A DNA stretch of 64,000 bases, taken from contig CM073201.1 of the NCBI GenBank assembly GCA_037042915.1, positions 1,798,001 through 1,862,000 of the forward strand, read 5' to 3'. The translations under genes were made by a program, and so were the position numbers. Under the pieces are notes generated by a model. It did not search any database. It saw nothing but the letters and a program-made list of their open reading frames with translations, and was not told where the DNA came from. How positions within the stretch are numbered: the first letter of the stretch is position 1; each line of letters starts with the position of its first letter. Shown here piece after piece: positions 1 to 11,724 of the stretch. The stretch is from Auricularia sp. M13. Its lineage: Eukaryota > Basidiomycota > Agaricomycetes > Auriculariales > Auriculariaceae.

Positions 1-1726
1 GGCGTTCTCGTTCTTGCTGCCGTTCAACAGTTCTGAGCCGAGGTCGAGACTGATGGATTCGGTCAGGACGACGGAGGGCAACGATGGCGTCGGCGATGAG
101 TTGAATGATTTGCGGTAGGGCGAAGGAAGGTTCTCGGGCAGGGGCGTGTGCCCGGCTTCGCCGAAAGTTGGAGAGGTAGGGGAGTTGAGACTGGCAACTG
201 TATCGAGTTCTTGTAGCTTGAAGTCGCCCACGAAGGACTTCATAGTATGCTCTCCCAGTCGTTGTGTCCACGACTAGAACCCGTCGTATTGCCTGCAGCT
301 CCGCCAGCGGCCTGGATTTGTTTCCAATCGACGCCTCCTAGACTCCTGCTGCGGCGTCGGCCCTCACGTTCTGAAATGCGTCGAACCACCTCAGGGGGCC
401 GCGTACGAGGCGCAGATTCACTAGGTGAGTCTAGAGCTACGGTGTCTTCGCGCTCGCCATAATCGGTGGAAGAGCTGCTGCGTTTATGGACCGGGGGAAG
501 TGGTTTGCTCATGTGTGCGGGTGAGGAGTTGCCCGCCGAGAAGACATCCTGTGTGCTAGAGGCTGCTGAGTTATTCTTGGAGGAAGAACGGTAGTGACTG
601 GGTATTGGAGGGACGGGAGGTGCATCGCCAGAGCGAGAAGGAGTGGAAAACGAGGTGGGCATAGGAGGTGCGTTGTAAGACGAAGGCGGAGCGGGACTTC
701 CGCCAGATACGGTATTGGAGCGCTGTGGCAGGCGCAAGGCAGTCAGTATGGAGGGAGCAACGCGAAGAAGAAGCAGGCCTACAGGTTTGTCGCGCATACT
801 GCCCTGTCCCCACATCTTGCCCAGGAAGGAGCTCGTTTTGCTCTTGACGGTAGCTCTCATCGACTACAGACATGACGTGTCAGCTCGCAGGGCAGGCTGG
901 TAGCCAGGCTGACAACACGCACCTTGACGCCTTCCTTGCTGAGTGTGCGCTGGCGAGGACTGACGACGTCCCATTCCGGCGTGGTAGGCACTGACCTGTC
1001 GCGCATCGTCTTTGGGGTTTCAGGGAACGGACCCTGCGCACTTCGCGCGCCATCCCGGCTCTTTGGAGGCGGAGAAGGCGGCGTCACGAGAGAATAGTTG
1101 GACGACACGGACGACGGCGTGCGCTGCCGGCTGGAGGCGTCGTGTGCGGCCAGGAGGCCACCGCTGCCACCCTGGCGGTCGTAGTCCTCGCTGGTCTCGT
1201 CCAGAGCGTTTGCCACGATGCCGCCGCGGTCTCTGGCCTTGCGCACGAGCGTTGCGAGATCTGGGCTGCTGGCGGTGCCTGGTGAGCGGAATATGCTTCG
1301 CCGCTTGGTCTGGATGTCCGCGTCTTCTGGATCATAGCCTGGCACGGCGTACGAGTCCATCTGATCCTGCTGGTGCTGGTACTGGTACTGGCCGGACTTG
1401 TCGTTGGCTCTGGGCGTTGGTGGGACGACGGTGGGTGTTGCCGGAGTGCCTTTGCTACGCGACCCGCGCCGAGGCGGCGAAGTGACGTCCGAAGTCGACG
1501 AGCCGAGTGCGGACACGTCCACGCCCTCGTGCAGCAGCACCGTCTCGCCGTTCATCAGCGCGCGCTCGAAGTCGACGTCCGTTCGCGACGTGCGCCGCGT
1601 CTGTTTGTCCGGCGTAACGGCTAGCGTCCCGTGCCCATTGCTTGCCGACGCTACTGGCGTGCCACGGTTGTTGTTCGACGGCCGAGAGCGCACAGTCGCG
1701 TTTCCACTGCGAAAGAAGGACGCCAT
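1..1726 (-). CDS. Ser/Pro-rich protein of unknown function (partial, runs off left edge)
   Basis: The start is the ATG at 1726 (MASFFRSGNATV). A 59-nt intron at 864-922 (GTGCGT...TGTAG) joins ...KEGVK to SMRATVKSKTSSF. The protein is low in complexity, rich in Ser, Pro and Arg, and carries many SP/TP sites such as VPTTPEWDVVSPRQR and PPTPR, which suggests a phosphorylated cytoplasmic or cortical regulator. I see no catalytic domain. At 240-243 the reading frame ends in ...NDWESIL-stop, but a second frame opens at the overlapping ATG (MKSFVGDFKLQELDT) and stays open to base 1 with the same composition. One missing base near 242 would join the two seamlessly, so I treat them as one gene, although a true end at 240 is possible. 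I do not recognise the family. Confidence 0.6.
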
Positions 1727-2084
1727 TGTCCAAGGCCGAAGCAGAGATGCGCAGAACGCAACACCGAACTGAAGTAATAAAGGCTCTTAGTACAGAGGCC
1801 GGTAAAGCACCGTAAACAAGCTCATCACCATCCTGCCAACACGCTCATACTTTGCACAACCCATGATCCTGTGGATTAAATTTTACATCTAGGAGGGAGA
1901 ACCCACGGCGCAGACACAACACACACAAAGCACGTAGGTAGATGACATGGACAACAGTCTGGGGCTCCCGAGTCTACAAACCTGACAGATAGATAAGGCC
2001 TACTAGAACGACACAGCAAAGTCACACTAGACCAGCGACCATTTCGCGTGCATGCTGCGCAGGCGAGGTGGTCGCTATTCATCT
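1727..2084. other. Intergenic spacer between two tandem minus-strand genes
   Basis: This holds the areA 3' end and the upstream region of the Ser/Pro-rich gene. I see no gene. There are scattered GATA words (AGATAGATAAGG near 1986) but nothing arranged as an operator. Confidence 0.5.
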
Positions 2085-5000
2085 TCACAATTGTTCTTCA
2101 CTTTCACCTCCTCTCCGCTGAGCGCTCGAGCCCGCCAAGACGATGGATGACCTGCGTTGCCGCTTCATGGCCATTCCAGTGCCCACGGCGCTACCGCTGC
2201 CACCTGACGTCGACACCGCACTAGGTCGAGGTTTGGATGACGACGACGCTATCTTGGGCAAGGACGACGACCCGCTCTTCCGAGATGTCGTCGCCCCGCC
2301 ATGCGCACGATTCCTATCGGAAAGAAATGAGCCAAGTGTGTTATGGCAATCGAAAGAGCACATTGCACCCACCTCTTCTTGATCACGTCCGTCTTGAGCG
2401 ACAGCGGCCGCACGACACCGTGCAGTTTCTAGGCGCGAGCATTAGCACACTGAATAATGCACAGCAAGAAACACGAACGTAAAACAACCCGCAAGCGTTA
2501 CACAGTGGCTGGCCATCGGGATCCCGCCTCCACAGGGGGGTGTTAGTCGTTTGGCAATTGGTGCAGACAGTGACATCCCCGTCGTCCGCACCCGACCGCC
2601 CGCCCTCTGCGTTGCCAATCTTGGTGTCGCCCGCGGAGGATTTTCTACGCGACGTCGTGGGCGATGTAACACCAGAGTCACCCGTGTTTCGCTTCGCTGT
2701 GCTCATCCGTCGATTGGCCACAGCAGCACGAGACGTTGACGCGCGCTGCTCGGAGAGAGATTGGGACGAACTCGACGTCGATGGATGCAGGGGTTCCGGG
2801 GACGCTGTCGAGCTAGATGTGAATCCAGCCGTGGCCCACTCGTCGCTAGACGGGCTCGGATGCATATTGCGGAGCATCTCGTTGTTTTCCAGACTATTGA
2901 TGAGCTGAGTCGGGTCAACGTGCGTGTAAGGTGCCTGCATCGACGACGGCTCTCCAGTGATCTGACGGTCGTACGACGGGTACAACATGTCCATGATCGA
3001 GTAGTTCAGCGCGTTGTCGTCCATGCCCGAAACATTGTAGTTGCTCTGGCTCATCGAATCGCCGAGCAGACTCGAGTTGCCTCCGCTCATGTCGGAAACA
3101 GACATCATGGAACGGCTCGCCGCTGACATTTGCATAGCGTCCGAAAGCCCATTCAGCTCCTTGCCATTGTCCAGTAACCCCGGTATAGGAGGACCATTAG
3201 CGACGTCAAACAGCCCGTCCGGATGGAGACCAAAGTGAAAGTTGAAAGCAGAGGACGGGAATGGGCTGCCTTGCGGCGTAGCTTCCGCGGTTCGTTCTGG
3301 TCTCCGAGGCGGCGACATCGGTTGCGGGTCGCCGCGAAGCATCGACTCAACATGTGGTGCATCCGCACGTCGCTTGCCCTGCAATTGTGTATCAGTGATT
3401 AATATCGAGTTTGTGGGCTGTCCGAACCAAGCTGCTGTCATAGTCAGGCCCGAGCGGCTTGCCATTCACCTGATGTCGCCCGGAGCCGGTAGCCGGTAGT
3501 CTACCGTCGCGTACTGTGTGGTCGAAACTAGTTTTCCGAACATGGCGAGGGAATCCTGTCGACTCTATGTGTGCGAATGCGTTATTCCGAGCTGGAAGGC
3601 TGTACCCATAGTTGGGAAGCGAGGCCGGGTGCATGCTCGCACCATACGCAGAATACGAGGGAACTGGCGGCATTGCGGCCGCGGAGGAACGATCGTATCC
3701 CGAAGCAGAGCCGACCTGCGTACCAGGATCATGGAACGAGGCATGAGGGACAGAACCGTCCTGGTAATAGGCGAGACCAGATCGGGATGCAGATCCAGAC
3801 CCTGGAATAGGAATCGGAGGAGACGTCGCAAGCTTCGATGAACCCGGTGGTGGTGTGGGGTTCCCAGACATGACGGGAAACGCGACAGACCCTCGAGCCG
3901 GCGGACTGGCACCCATCGAAGGAAATGCAAGCTTACTGGCACTCCATGATTCTTGCTGGAGCAGGGAATGGGAATGCGCATCGCTGAAAGGATCCTGAGT
4001 CGGCGCACGTGACCGCGAGCGACTAGATGGCTTCCAATCCATCGCAGACACACGGGATCGCGAACGGCTTCGCCAATCCATGAGCATATCCCTGACTTAA
4101 GTCAGTATAAGTCCACTTCTTGTAACGCAAGCGCGCACTGGTCGCCTTCATCGTCATCTTGAATCAAGCCGTCGAATCCTTCAACTCGGACTTGGGCCTT
4201 GCCCTTCTCCTGGCGACGGCCCCTGGTTTCTGTATCTCCCAGCTGAAAACGATGAGACATTACGTCCGCAACAGTTCGGATGATTTGAAAACGTACCACG
4301 CCTGAAGATGGTCCAGCAGGCGCACTTGCACTATGGTGGTCAATGATATTGGTCGAGCCCTGCTCCTGCATCCCCTCCTGCCGCTTCTTCTTCAACGCCA
4401 TCGCCATCATCCGCCATGTCAGATTCTCCATGCGCTGCGCGTGAGGAAGTGAGGCCTTTGTGCGTGCATACATCCTCCACACCTGTGTCGCTAGCGGGTC
4501 CTCCTTGGCCAAACGCTCGGCTTCATCATTTATTGACCCCGTCCCAGAGCCGCTCGGCTGAGGAGAGTGCAGCGAACCAGGCGGGGGTGACTGCATTTGA
4601 GGTTTGGAGGCAGCCGCCTTGCTGTGGAGAAAATCCTCCGAAAGAATGTCAGAAAATATCGACGGCGACCTCGTGACGTTGACAGTTGTTGGGACTGTCG
4701 AGGCTGTTACGCCTCCGAAGGAATAATTGCTCATGCCGGCTGACGTTGAGTCCGAGCGGGACGATGTACTGGCATGGGCGCCGGCGCCGGACGAGTGAAA
4801 GTGCGGATAGGAGGAGTAGGACGACGACGGTTGGACAGACGGAGCGGCGTTCGGCGTGGGAGACATCCACAGAGACGGAGGAACGAAGACACGGCGCTCG
4901 GCACCGTAGCCGAGGTTTGTGTGTATGGCAGGATCAAAGTGGGGTCGTGTTGGTGGGGAAACCCGGGGCGCGTCAGCAGCGTAGGCGAGGGACTGCTGCT

Positions 5001-5796
5001 GGGAGGAATCCTGCAAGGAAGAGTCCTTGACACTCTGGGCGCTCTTAAAGCTGTCTGCGAGTGGGGTTGGCATGGCCGAACCCATGGGATCGACAGCAGC
5101 AGCATTTGTTTGAGCGGGTGGCGCCGGGCGAGGAAGGATGGGAGGGTATGTGCTCTGACCAACCCCAGATGGGCCGGCGGTACCCTTCAGACCCGGCCTG
5201 ACCGTTGCAGTTGATGTAGACGACGAGTCCAACGGACTCATCGCAGACGTCACGGTGTCAATCGCCGGCGGCCACGCATGTGACGGCCGGCGAGAGACGA
5301 GACCACTGGAATCGTCCGGGGAGCCGTGTGCAGACGGCTGCTGGCGGGAAGTGAAATACGACGAGGACTGGGAGCGCAAGGAGGTGGCCGGCGAGGCGTC
5401 AGCGGACGCATTGAGTTGGTTGTACAGCGGGTTGCTGGACGCAAACGCCGGATTAAAATTGAGCGCGGGCAGGGTGGTCCAGTCGATGGACGCGGATGGT
5501 TGGCGCTGCTGCTGCTGCTGGAGTCCCAGTTGCTGGCGGCTCTGTTCGCTGTCCTGGTACGAGAACGGGAGGGAGCCCATCTCGTTCGGCGAGATGGAAG
5601 ACCAGGACGATGATGGCGGCTGGCTAAGCGAGCTGGACGACGTCGACGGCGGCGGCGAGGTCATGGGCTGTTGCTGCTGCTGGCGGTGGGCTGCCGCAGC
5701 GTCGAGGACGGTGTTGATCGAGGGCCGTGAGACGGACTGCCTCCAGGTCTGGCTGCTATTGCGAGCATGCGTCGCGGGTCCTTCGCCGGCGTCCAT
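2085..5796 (-). CDS. areA: AreA/Nit2-type GATA zinc-finger nitrogen regulator
   Basis: This nuclear transcription factor of the AreA/Nit2/Gat1 family activates genes for secondary nitrogen sources. Five introns (4243-4296, 4092-4138, 3379-3427, 2429-2478, 2314-2372) give about 1150 residues. Around residue 430-480 lies the AreA-specific helical motif [19 protein letters not shown] followed by [15 protein letters not shown] (PF08550 type). [16 protein letters not shown] repeat and the conserved RKTSFDHTV follow. The single C-x2-C-x17-C-x2-C finger ([15 protein letters not shown] ... CNACGLFY, then [12 protein letters not shown]) is split by an intron right after CGLFY. The N-terminus has polyGln and polySer runs encoded by CTG-type repeats. 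The first intron (54 nt) is a multiple of three with no stop, so retention would still give a protein. The family call is secure; the exact start is inferred from the first ATG of the long frame. Confidence 0.93.
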
Positions 5797-6427
5797 TTAC
5801 AGCCGGTGCAGCTGGCGGAAATGAGGGCTTGTATGCTGCCCAGGCCGTACGGGGTGTCGAGCGTGCACTGGCGGTCGCTGTGCCGCTGTGGGATCGGGCG
5901 TGCTCTGCTGACAGGAAGAAGCCAAGCGGCAACGATTCACATCGGCACGCTGGCAATACGCAGGCGAACGGACTCTGGCGCACCGTCAGGCAGGGATTTC
6001 CGACGGCCAAGGTCCCCGCGGGTCTGTGCGCGGCGCGGCGTCCGGTCGCAGGGAAGGCGAGGTTCAGCGGAGCACAAAGCACGAAAGACCGCCCGGCTGC
6101 GAAGGCCCGGAGTCCTGACACTGCGGCTGTTGTTTTTTGCCGTCATGCCCAAACCCCTCCGCTTTCCTCCAACTCGCTTTCTCCGCCCAGCGCTCGTTTC
6201 CCAACCCTGGAACCTCGTTTGCATCTCACTTGCCTGCTCCCAGCGCCCGTTCGCCGCTCAAAATCAATATCGATCCGTCCGGCACTGGCCATCGAACTGT
6301 TCTCGAGCTGACAATATGTCGGGCATTTTCCATTTCACATGTCGCGCGAACCTAGGGACAATAGCCAGAAATAATCGGCTCACGAACCAGCCACAGCACT
6401 CTTCCTCTCCGGCCTTAACAGTAGCGC
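5797..6427. other. areA upstream region and oxalate decarboxylase 3' end
   Basis: No gene is seen here. A long plus-strand open frame (5767-6744) crosses the region but lies antisense to the ends of two real genes and has no family features. I found no clear HGATAR cluster that would suggest areA autoregulation. Confidence 0.45.
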
Positions 6428-8924
6428 CTACTGCGGCAGTGGCCCCACCACCAACGCCTTGTCCTTCGACAACTTGGAAATGGATTCGTCCGAGATGCGC
6501 AGGTGCGCCTGCGGAATCCCATCAATCCACCGCTGACAGCGGGCGTCTCCGCCCGTCAATCACGGACATACCTTCACTAACGCCGGCGGTGTCAATGCCA
6601 GCCACTGCGTCAGACTGCCAAAGAGGTCAGTCATCCCCGGTTGACACCGAATCACAGGACCAGGCGTACCTGACGTCTTCGTACTTGCTCGACTTGAATA
6701 TCTCCAGGAACCTCAGCGTTGTGTTGCCAACTTTGCCACGGTGAGTCCAGGGTGTGTTGCGCAGCAACAGACACGCACTGTTTTCGACGTAATGCCCGAA
6801 GGCCTGCAGGATGGATCAGCTGAGCAAAGGGGTACTGTGCTGACTGCTCACGTGCGGGACAAACTGGTATTGTTGAGTCGTTGTCAGTGCGTCAGGATTG
6901 GATTTGGCAATACTATAGACGCACGCCAACATCTCCGGGCTGGCGCTTCTTGTCAGACCGCGCTCCAAAGACGGGGAACGGTGCTACTCGCCTGGTAGTT
7001 GAACGTGCGGGCATTCGACTGTGCGCCGAAGAGGGTAATGCGCGCCTGACCCTCAAGGAAGAAGCTCCATTCGTCCTGCGTGGGATGCCACTATATATGA
7101 CACGCTCTCAATCCCAAGCATTGGAGATCATAGATCATATGACCTACATGAAGTTCCCTGTCAGGCAGCTTTAGTGCACGCTATTCAAAAGCAGCGCTCA
7201 CAACGCACCGCATGCCGCCCGCTTCAACGGTGACCTCGGCAGCCGAGATGGTTTGCGACACTGGGAAAGTTCTTGTGTCCACCACCTTAATCCGTCAGTT
7301 GAATTCGTACATCATGGGGTGCACGAACAGACCTTGACCGTACCGCCGCCAACCTTCGTGGGTGTCACTTTTGAAAACTCGAATCCAAAGGGTTCGGGGA
7401 CTTCGCCGTTCGGCGACTTTACGGCCTGCTCAGCTGCTGGAGGCGGGACATCGGCAGGGAAGATCCACAGCTGCAAAAAGAAAATCACTTTCAGAATCAA
7501 CACGCGAGTTATGTGCCTGTCCCGACCTGATCGCCCGGTAGCTCTTTCAGCGCCTCTTGCTCCAGTTGAAGCGACTTTGAAAGGACCTCCAGTGGTACCT
7601 GGCAGGAAATTGTTTAATCCTAAATCCCTGCATGCCAAGCAGTTCTGCTTACGTGAGACATCCAATCCGTCACAAGGAACGTCTCGTCTTCCGAAAAGTT
7701 CCCGTCGTCAAACACCAGCAGGAACTCGCAGCCCTGGTTGTTTTCTCCAGAGAGGCCCTGGATGGAGTGGGGAATGCCAGCAGGGAAATACTGCCGAGTG
7801 TTTAGTCTTCCGTGGTATCCTGCCACATAGAATCGGAGCCGCATCGAATCTATTTACGCACCCAAATGTCTCCGACGTTCTAATGCGGGGATCCGTGAGA
7901 AAATCCACTTGTAGATCGTGGGCAAAAACTCACGATGTCAGAAATGTAGTTCCTACCCTGCGAATCGACGGCTGTGATGGTAGCATTTCCCTGGAAGAAG
8001 TAGTCAGTGCCGAGATTACCATACCAATGACAGACGAACCGCAAGCATATATCCCCATTCTAGGGCGACGTCAATCTCCTATCACCGTTTTTGAGAGTCC
8101 TGATGTACTGACCCGCGGCGCTGTGCCAATGAAGTTCACTGAGTAGTGGTTCAGCTAAAGCCTGTCGTATTTGATGGCTTGACTCACCGAACAGCGCCAG
8201 CTTCCAAACGCATGTCGACTCCGGCAATCGAATCGGCAATAGGCATCACAGCAGCTATGTTGTCTTATGAGATGCATAGGAATGGAATGACCTCACCAGT
8301 GCGCACCATTTTGCTATCACAAATACACCATTTATACGGACCATCTGATGGAAAGACCGACTTACCTGCCTAGCCCAGCCTCCAAACTGGACGCGGTTGT
8401 GGGCTTGGAGGGTATTAGAGTGTAAGCGAAACGGACGGACTTCCAGGAAAGCTCACAAAGGTCCATCGGCCAACGAGCATTTGAGCTGCCAGTACAGAAT
8501 GTTAAATGAGGGACTGGATGCTCAATGGAAGCGACGAACACGGAGCCATGATCCTAACAAATGGGTAAGAGAGTTGCTGTCTCGGCGTGGACAAATTGCA
8601 CATACGGTTGTTGGAGGCATGATCATATCAGGGTTCATCCTGCGTTCCACAGGATCAGACGAAGGACAAAATGACAGCCTTTACCCACCTATCAAGGGGC
8701 AAGTTATCCGGACCGAGAATGTTTGCTCCAAGATGTCCGCGGATCGGTTCAGGCTGTCCGTTCTGGTAGTCGTCCATGAGGGAATCGTTGGGGTCCTCAG
8801 ACGCAGGTGCGGGGTATGCGAATGTCGGGGCAACGAAGGCACTGGACGACGTTCCCGCGGGGGCTGCTGCAGCCCTTAAGCCAGCAACGACCAAGGCGAA
8901 GCATGTGTACTGGATGTTCAACAT
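6428..8924 (-). CDS. Secreted bicupin oxalate decarboxylase
   Basis: This Mn-dependent enzyme converts oxalate to formate and CO2, is usually extracellular, and limits oxalate in wood- and litter-decaying fungi. The start at 8924 gives a signal peptide ([21 protein letters not shown]) and then the family motif [15 protein letters not shown]. Cupin 1 has the metal site [15 protein letters not shown] and [16 protein letters not shown]; cupin 2 has [18 protein letters not shown] and [17 protein letters not shown]. The lid segment reads NFSEDETF, with the lid Glu kept. More than a dozen introns of about 50 nt split it, leaving exons of 7, 14, 12 and 15 nt that code for highly conserved residues. 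One intron (6940-6991) has a GC donor. The order of exons follows family conservation closely, so the gene looks intact. It ends ...LVVGPLPQ-stop. Confidence 0.93.
6852..6863 (-). other. 12-nt micro-exon of oxalate decarboxylase
   Basis: It encodes FVPH of the second cupin (GDVG-FVPH-AFGHY). It follows ACCAG and is followed by the GTGAGC donor. Confidence 0.75.
6925..6939 (-). other. 15-nt micro-exon of oxalate decarboxylase
   Basis: It encodes exactly PGDVG of cupin 2. The upstream intron is GC-AG and the downstream donor is GTGCGTC. Confidence 0.8.
6940..6991 (-). other. GC-AG intron (GCGAGT donor) in oxalate decarboxylase
   Basis: FNYQ must join to PGDVG in phase 0. The only boundary that does this is CAG followed by GCGAGT, with the acceptor CCAG, giving a 52-nt intron. 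The nearest GT (GCGA|GTAG) breaks the frame. Confidence 0.7.
8307..8313 (-). other. 7-nt micro-exon of oxalate decarboxylase
   Basis: The sequence CAAAATG lies between two 52-nt introns (GTAAGT...GATAG before it and GTGCGC...CATAG after it). With it, the frame reads [20 protein letters not shown], matching the family, and no other nearby splice choice keeps frame. Confidence 0.8.
8540..8553 (-). other. 14-nt micro-exon of oxalate decarboxylase
   Basis: GATCATGGCTCCGT encodes DHGSV (with the next exon) in the conserved PPTTDHGSV segment. It is bounded by GTTAG upstream and the GTTCGT donor downstream. Confidence 0.8.
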
Positions 8925-10025
8925 GTCTGAGGGCGAGGGACGACGACACAGACGAGCCAACGGCCTGCTTTATATAACTGACGAGCGTGTCCCTAGTCGG
9001 CGGAAAAATTGGCCGTTCCGTACGGTGAACCGATGGTGCGACGTGGTAGAAGATCACTCGACCATTGCCTTTGAATGAGGAGCCGTCGATATGATGACCT
9101 GACAAACGCAGAAGGCGCAGCGGTGGGAGTGACCGTGACAGCGGCCGAAAGCGTCGTTGACACAATCGCAGAAATGAGCTCGTCAAAGTCAGATATGCGT
9201 GTGAATTGCGGTTCAGGACAGCGGCGGAGAAAACACCGTTCATTCGAACAGTCAATGACGGCCAGAATGAGGCTCCAAAAATATACCTGCTGGCATTCTA
9301 CGAACGCTGATTTGCTGATGCCCATCCTGAACAGGCTAGAGATGCATCGAGCCTCCAGGAATTGTTAGGCGCAGGAGACAGGCTGAGACACCACGCGGCA
9401 TCGGGAGGAATACTTGTGCTGGATGGTTTCAGTAACCGAAGGACGATCCTGACGTGACGTCGACATATTGCGGATTGCCTCACTGGCGGAGTGCCCCGAG
9501 ACGACGATGGCATCCAACCAGCGAAGAGACCCACAACGTCGCTACCACGTATGAGCTCGCCCGCGGCGCATCCTGAATGGAGAGACACGGAGATGGACCG
9601 CACGTCGAAGCCTGATCAATGGCAGGTGCTGAAGCCGCCGCATTCGCATACAGTCGCAGGGGCGGTAGATTCGCGGCTGTGAACAGGAAAGCCGCTCACC
9701 GCGTGAGGTATGCGTCATATTCGGAGCTGCATTTCAGGCTTGCCGGCCGAAAGGACGCGCGGTAGAAAGGCAAATATACCCGTCCCGTCGCTGCTCCTTC
9801 TGCGGAGGCACAAAATAAACCGCGAAGGAGACGTTGTGACACAACAATAAGTAGCGTCGGGGGCTACGGGGACTGCTCAGAGCAGCAAGGTCAGACAAAC
9901 GTGAAGGGAACCTTTGATATATTCACTGTGGCAATTGCCGACACGGAGAATATGCTTGTGTAAAACAGCTTACAGGCTCATCAGTGTGTGCAGCGGCGCG
10001 TGCAACCGGGGACGCACATGCTCAA
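8925..10025. other. 1.1 kb intergenic: oxalate decarboxylase promoter and SPP 3' region
   Basis: Apart from the TATA box I see no gene. Open frames here (for example 9298-9603 and 9075-9368) have no recognisable motifs and no splice-consistent extension. Confidence 0.45.
8969..8976 (-). promoter_or_regulatory. TATA box of oxalate decarboxylase gene
   Basis: TATATAAA on the minus strand lies about 45 nt upstream of the start codon, implying a very short 5' leader and a strong, focused promoter, as expected for an inducible secreted enzyme. Confidence 0.55.
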
Positions 10026-11724
10026 TCATTCCGCTCTATTAATTGCCGTCCGATTCTTCAGAGTGCCCGCAGATTCCGATTGAACGGCATTCTGCTTCAG
10101 ACTGCTGCTGGCATCGAGCGATTTGGAAACCCCAGGTGCCGGCGGGGTCGCGCCGGCATGGTCGCGCTCAACTTTGGTGGCATCCTCGTAAGCTAAGGCC
10201 TGAGACAGATCGCCTTTGAGTATAGCGGTTGACAAGAACGATAGGATGCAAGCTGGGCTGCTCACGCGATGAGGATCGCGCATAACCCAAGGACGGCGAC
10301 GAACCTGAGGTATAGCAACGCCGGTTGTGCAGCCTTGAAGTTATGCATGACGACGATGGTCACGAGGAGACCGACTACATACGCGACAATGGCGCTGTTG
10401 AAGTACGGCTTGCTGAAGGGAACTTTGTAGGACCTGGAAGGGGAGCGATGGAGATCGTATCGCAGCGCCAAAGTTATAAATGAACCAGGAATGACAATGT
10501 CACCCAATCCAAGCATGGAGAAGCCTGACGCTCCGGAAAACGCGAGGATTTGGGCCAAACAATCTTGATAGGCAGGTCTAGTCCGGTGGCCACCGTTACC
10601 ATCTAATAGGTGGTACTTATTATGTCACTGCACCCCGCGCAAAGGTCACCACGCACGACTTCCGTCCCGAACTGAGAGAATGTCATCGCGTGAAAACAAA
10701 TGGCATATGAGCTCATAGACACGCACGACAAAGAAAATGTCATAGAGGAAGAGGCCGGACAACAAAATGCTGCATGTGGCTAGTCAGTGGCAGCAGCGAC
10801 GTCCGAGACATTCCGCCGTACATCCCGGTTTGAAAACTGTCCAAACGCAGAATTGATAATGCGGTGTGCGAAAACGAAAGAGCTACCGCGCGTCAGTATT
10901 GGAATTTTGGAGGTCCTGCTAGTAGTAAAACGTACCAAGGATGTTACTCAATAGGGCCGGCTTCTTGTCGTCTGCCAAGTAGATGTACAAGGCCGAAGGG
11001 ATAATGCTGGGTAGGAAAAGCAGGAGCGATGGCGTGCGCAATGAAATCTTGAACCACTCTGTTCGCCGCATTATACTGAAGGCCGCTGATTCGTCTACGT
11101 GTGACCTCACCTGTAGAGTGCTTTGAAACGACTATACGCCATTTGTGATACGACTTCCATGTCTTCTCAGATGTAAGGGTACGACATATTGACGTCGAGG
11201 TCTTGGTGACATAAGCGTAGGGCAGAGCGACGAGCGGCTGCTCCAAATACCTTCCAAACCGCCAACACACCAGTCTGGATCGCGATGAGGATTCTTGTCA
11301 AGAAATGCACGGTGTACTCTCGTACCGCGGCAAAATACCAGCCTTGAAGAATGTCAAAGGTAGGAAAAGATACGACCTCGAAAATGGCTGACCGATGATC
11401 CAGTTTATCCATTCACGACCAAGGTAGCGCATCGCAAAATAGAATCCCAGCAGAACGCCTCCTCCAATAATGGGGAACATCCAAGCGTCACTGCTGCTGA
11501 TGCTTTCAGGAATATCTTCGTCGTCCTCATCGTCTTGGCTGCCTTGTTGGCCAGGGGCGCCTTTGTCGCCCTGCCACATTCATTCACTGTGACATCCATG
11601 TCCCAGCCATTTGGTCACGTACAGGCAGCGAAGCCCATGCGCCTCCGTAGATTGACGCTATTGCTAAAAACAGCAGGCCTGCGTACGACGATATCTGGTC
11701 CCAGAACGCTGGTGAACTTGACAT
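10026..11724 (-). CDS. Signal peptide peptidase (intramembrane aspartyl protease)
   Basis: This GxGD protease of the ER membrane cleaves signal peptides and takes part in ER-associated degradation. The start at 11724 gives MSSSPAFWDQISSYAGLL, then a D/E-rich loop, SSSDAWMFPIIG, EWINWIIG-WYFA, RTPSLLLFLPSIIPSALYI, and ALSFSHTALSILRLDSFQTG. Catalytic Asp 1 lies in SGLFLYDIFFV (family YD), Asp 2 in LGLGDIVIPG, and the QPALLYL motif is present. The C-terminus (SPACILSFLSTAILKGDLSQAL) is in a separate exon. Between the conserved IKIVWPKS and LAFSGASGFSMLGLGD the frame shifts. The sequence has AAATCCTCG where one more C (within 10546-10551) would keep frame, and no intron fits. It is either a sequence error or a recent frameshift. 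At least eight introns are present, one of 51 nt in frame. Confidence 0.9.

Noticed and set aside
5767-6744. 325-residue plus-strand open frame
   Set aside because: It lies antisense to the areA start and the end of oxalate decarboxylase, has low-complexity Arg/Pro/Ser content and no motif.
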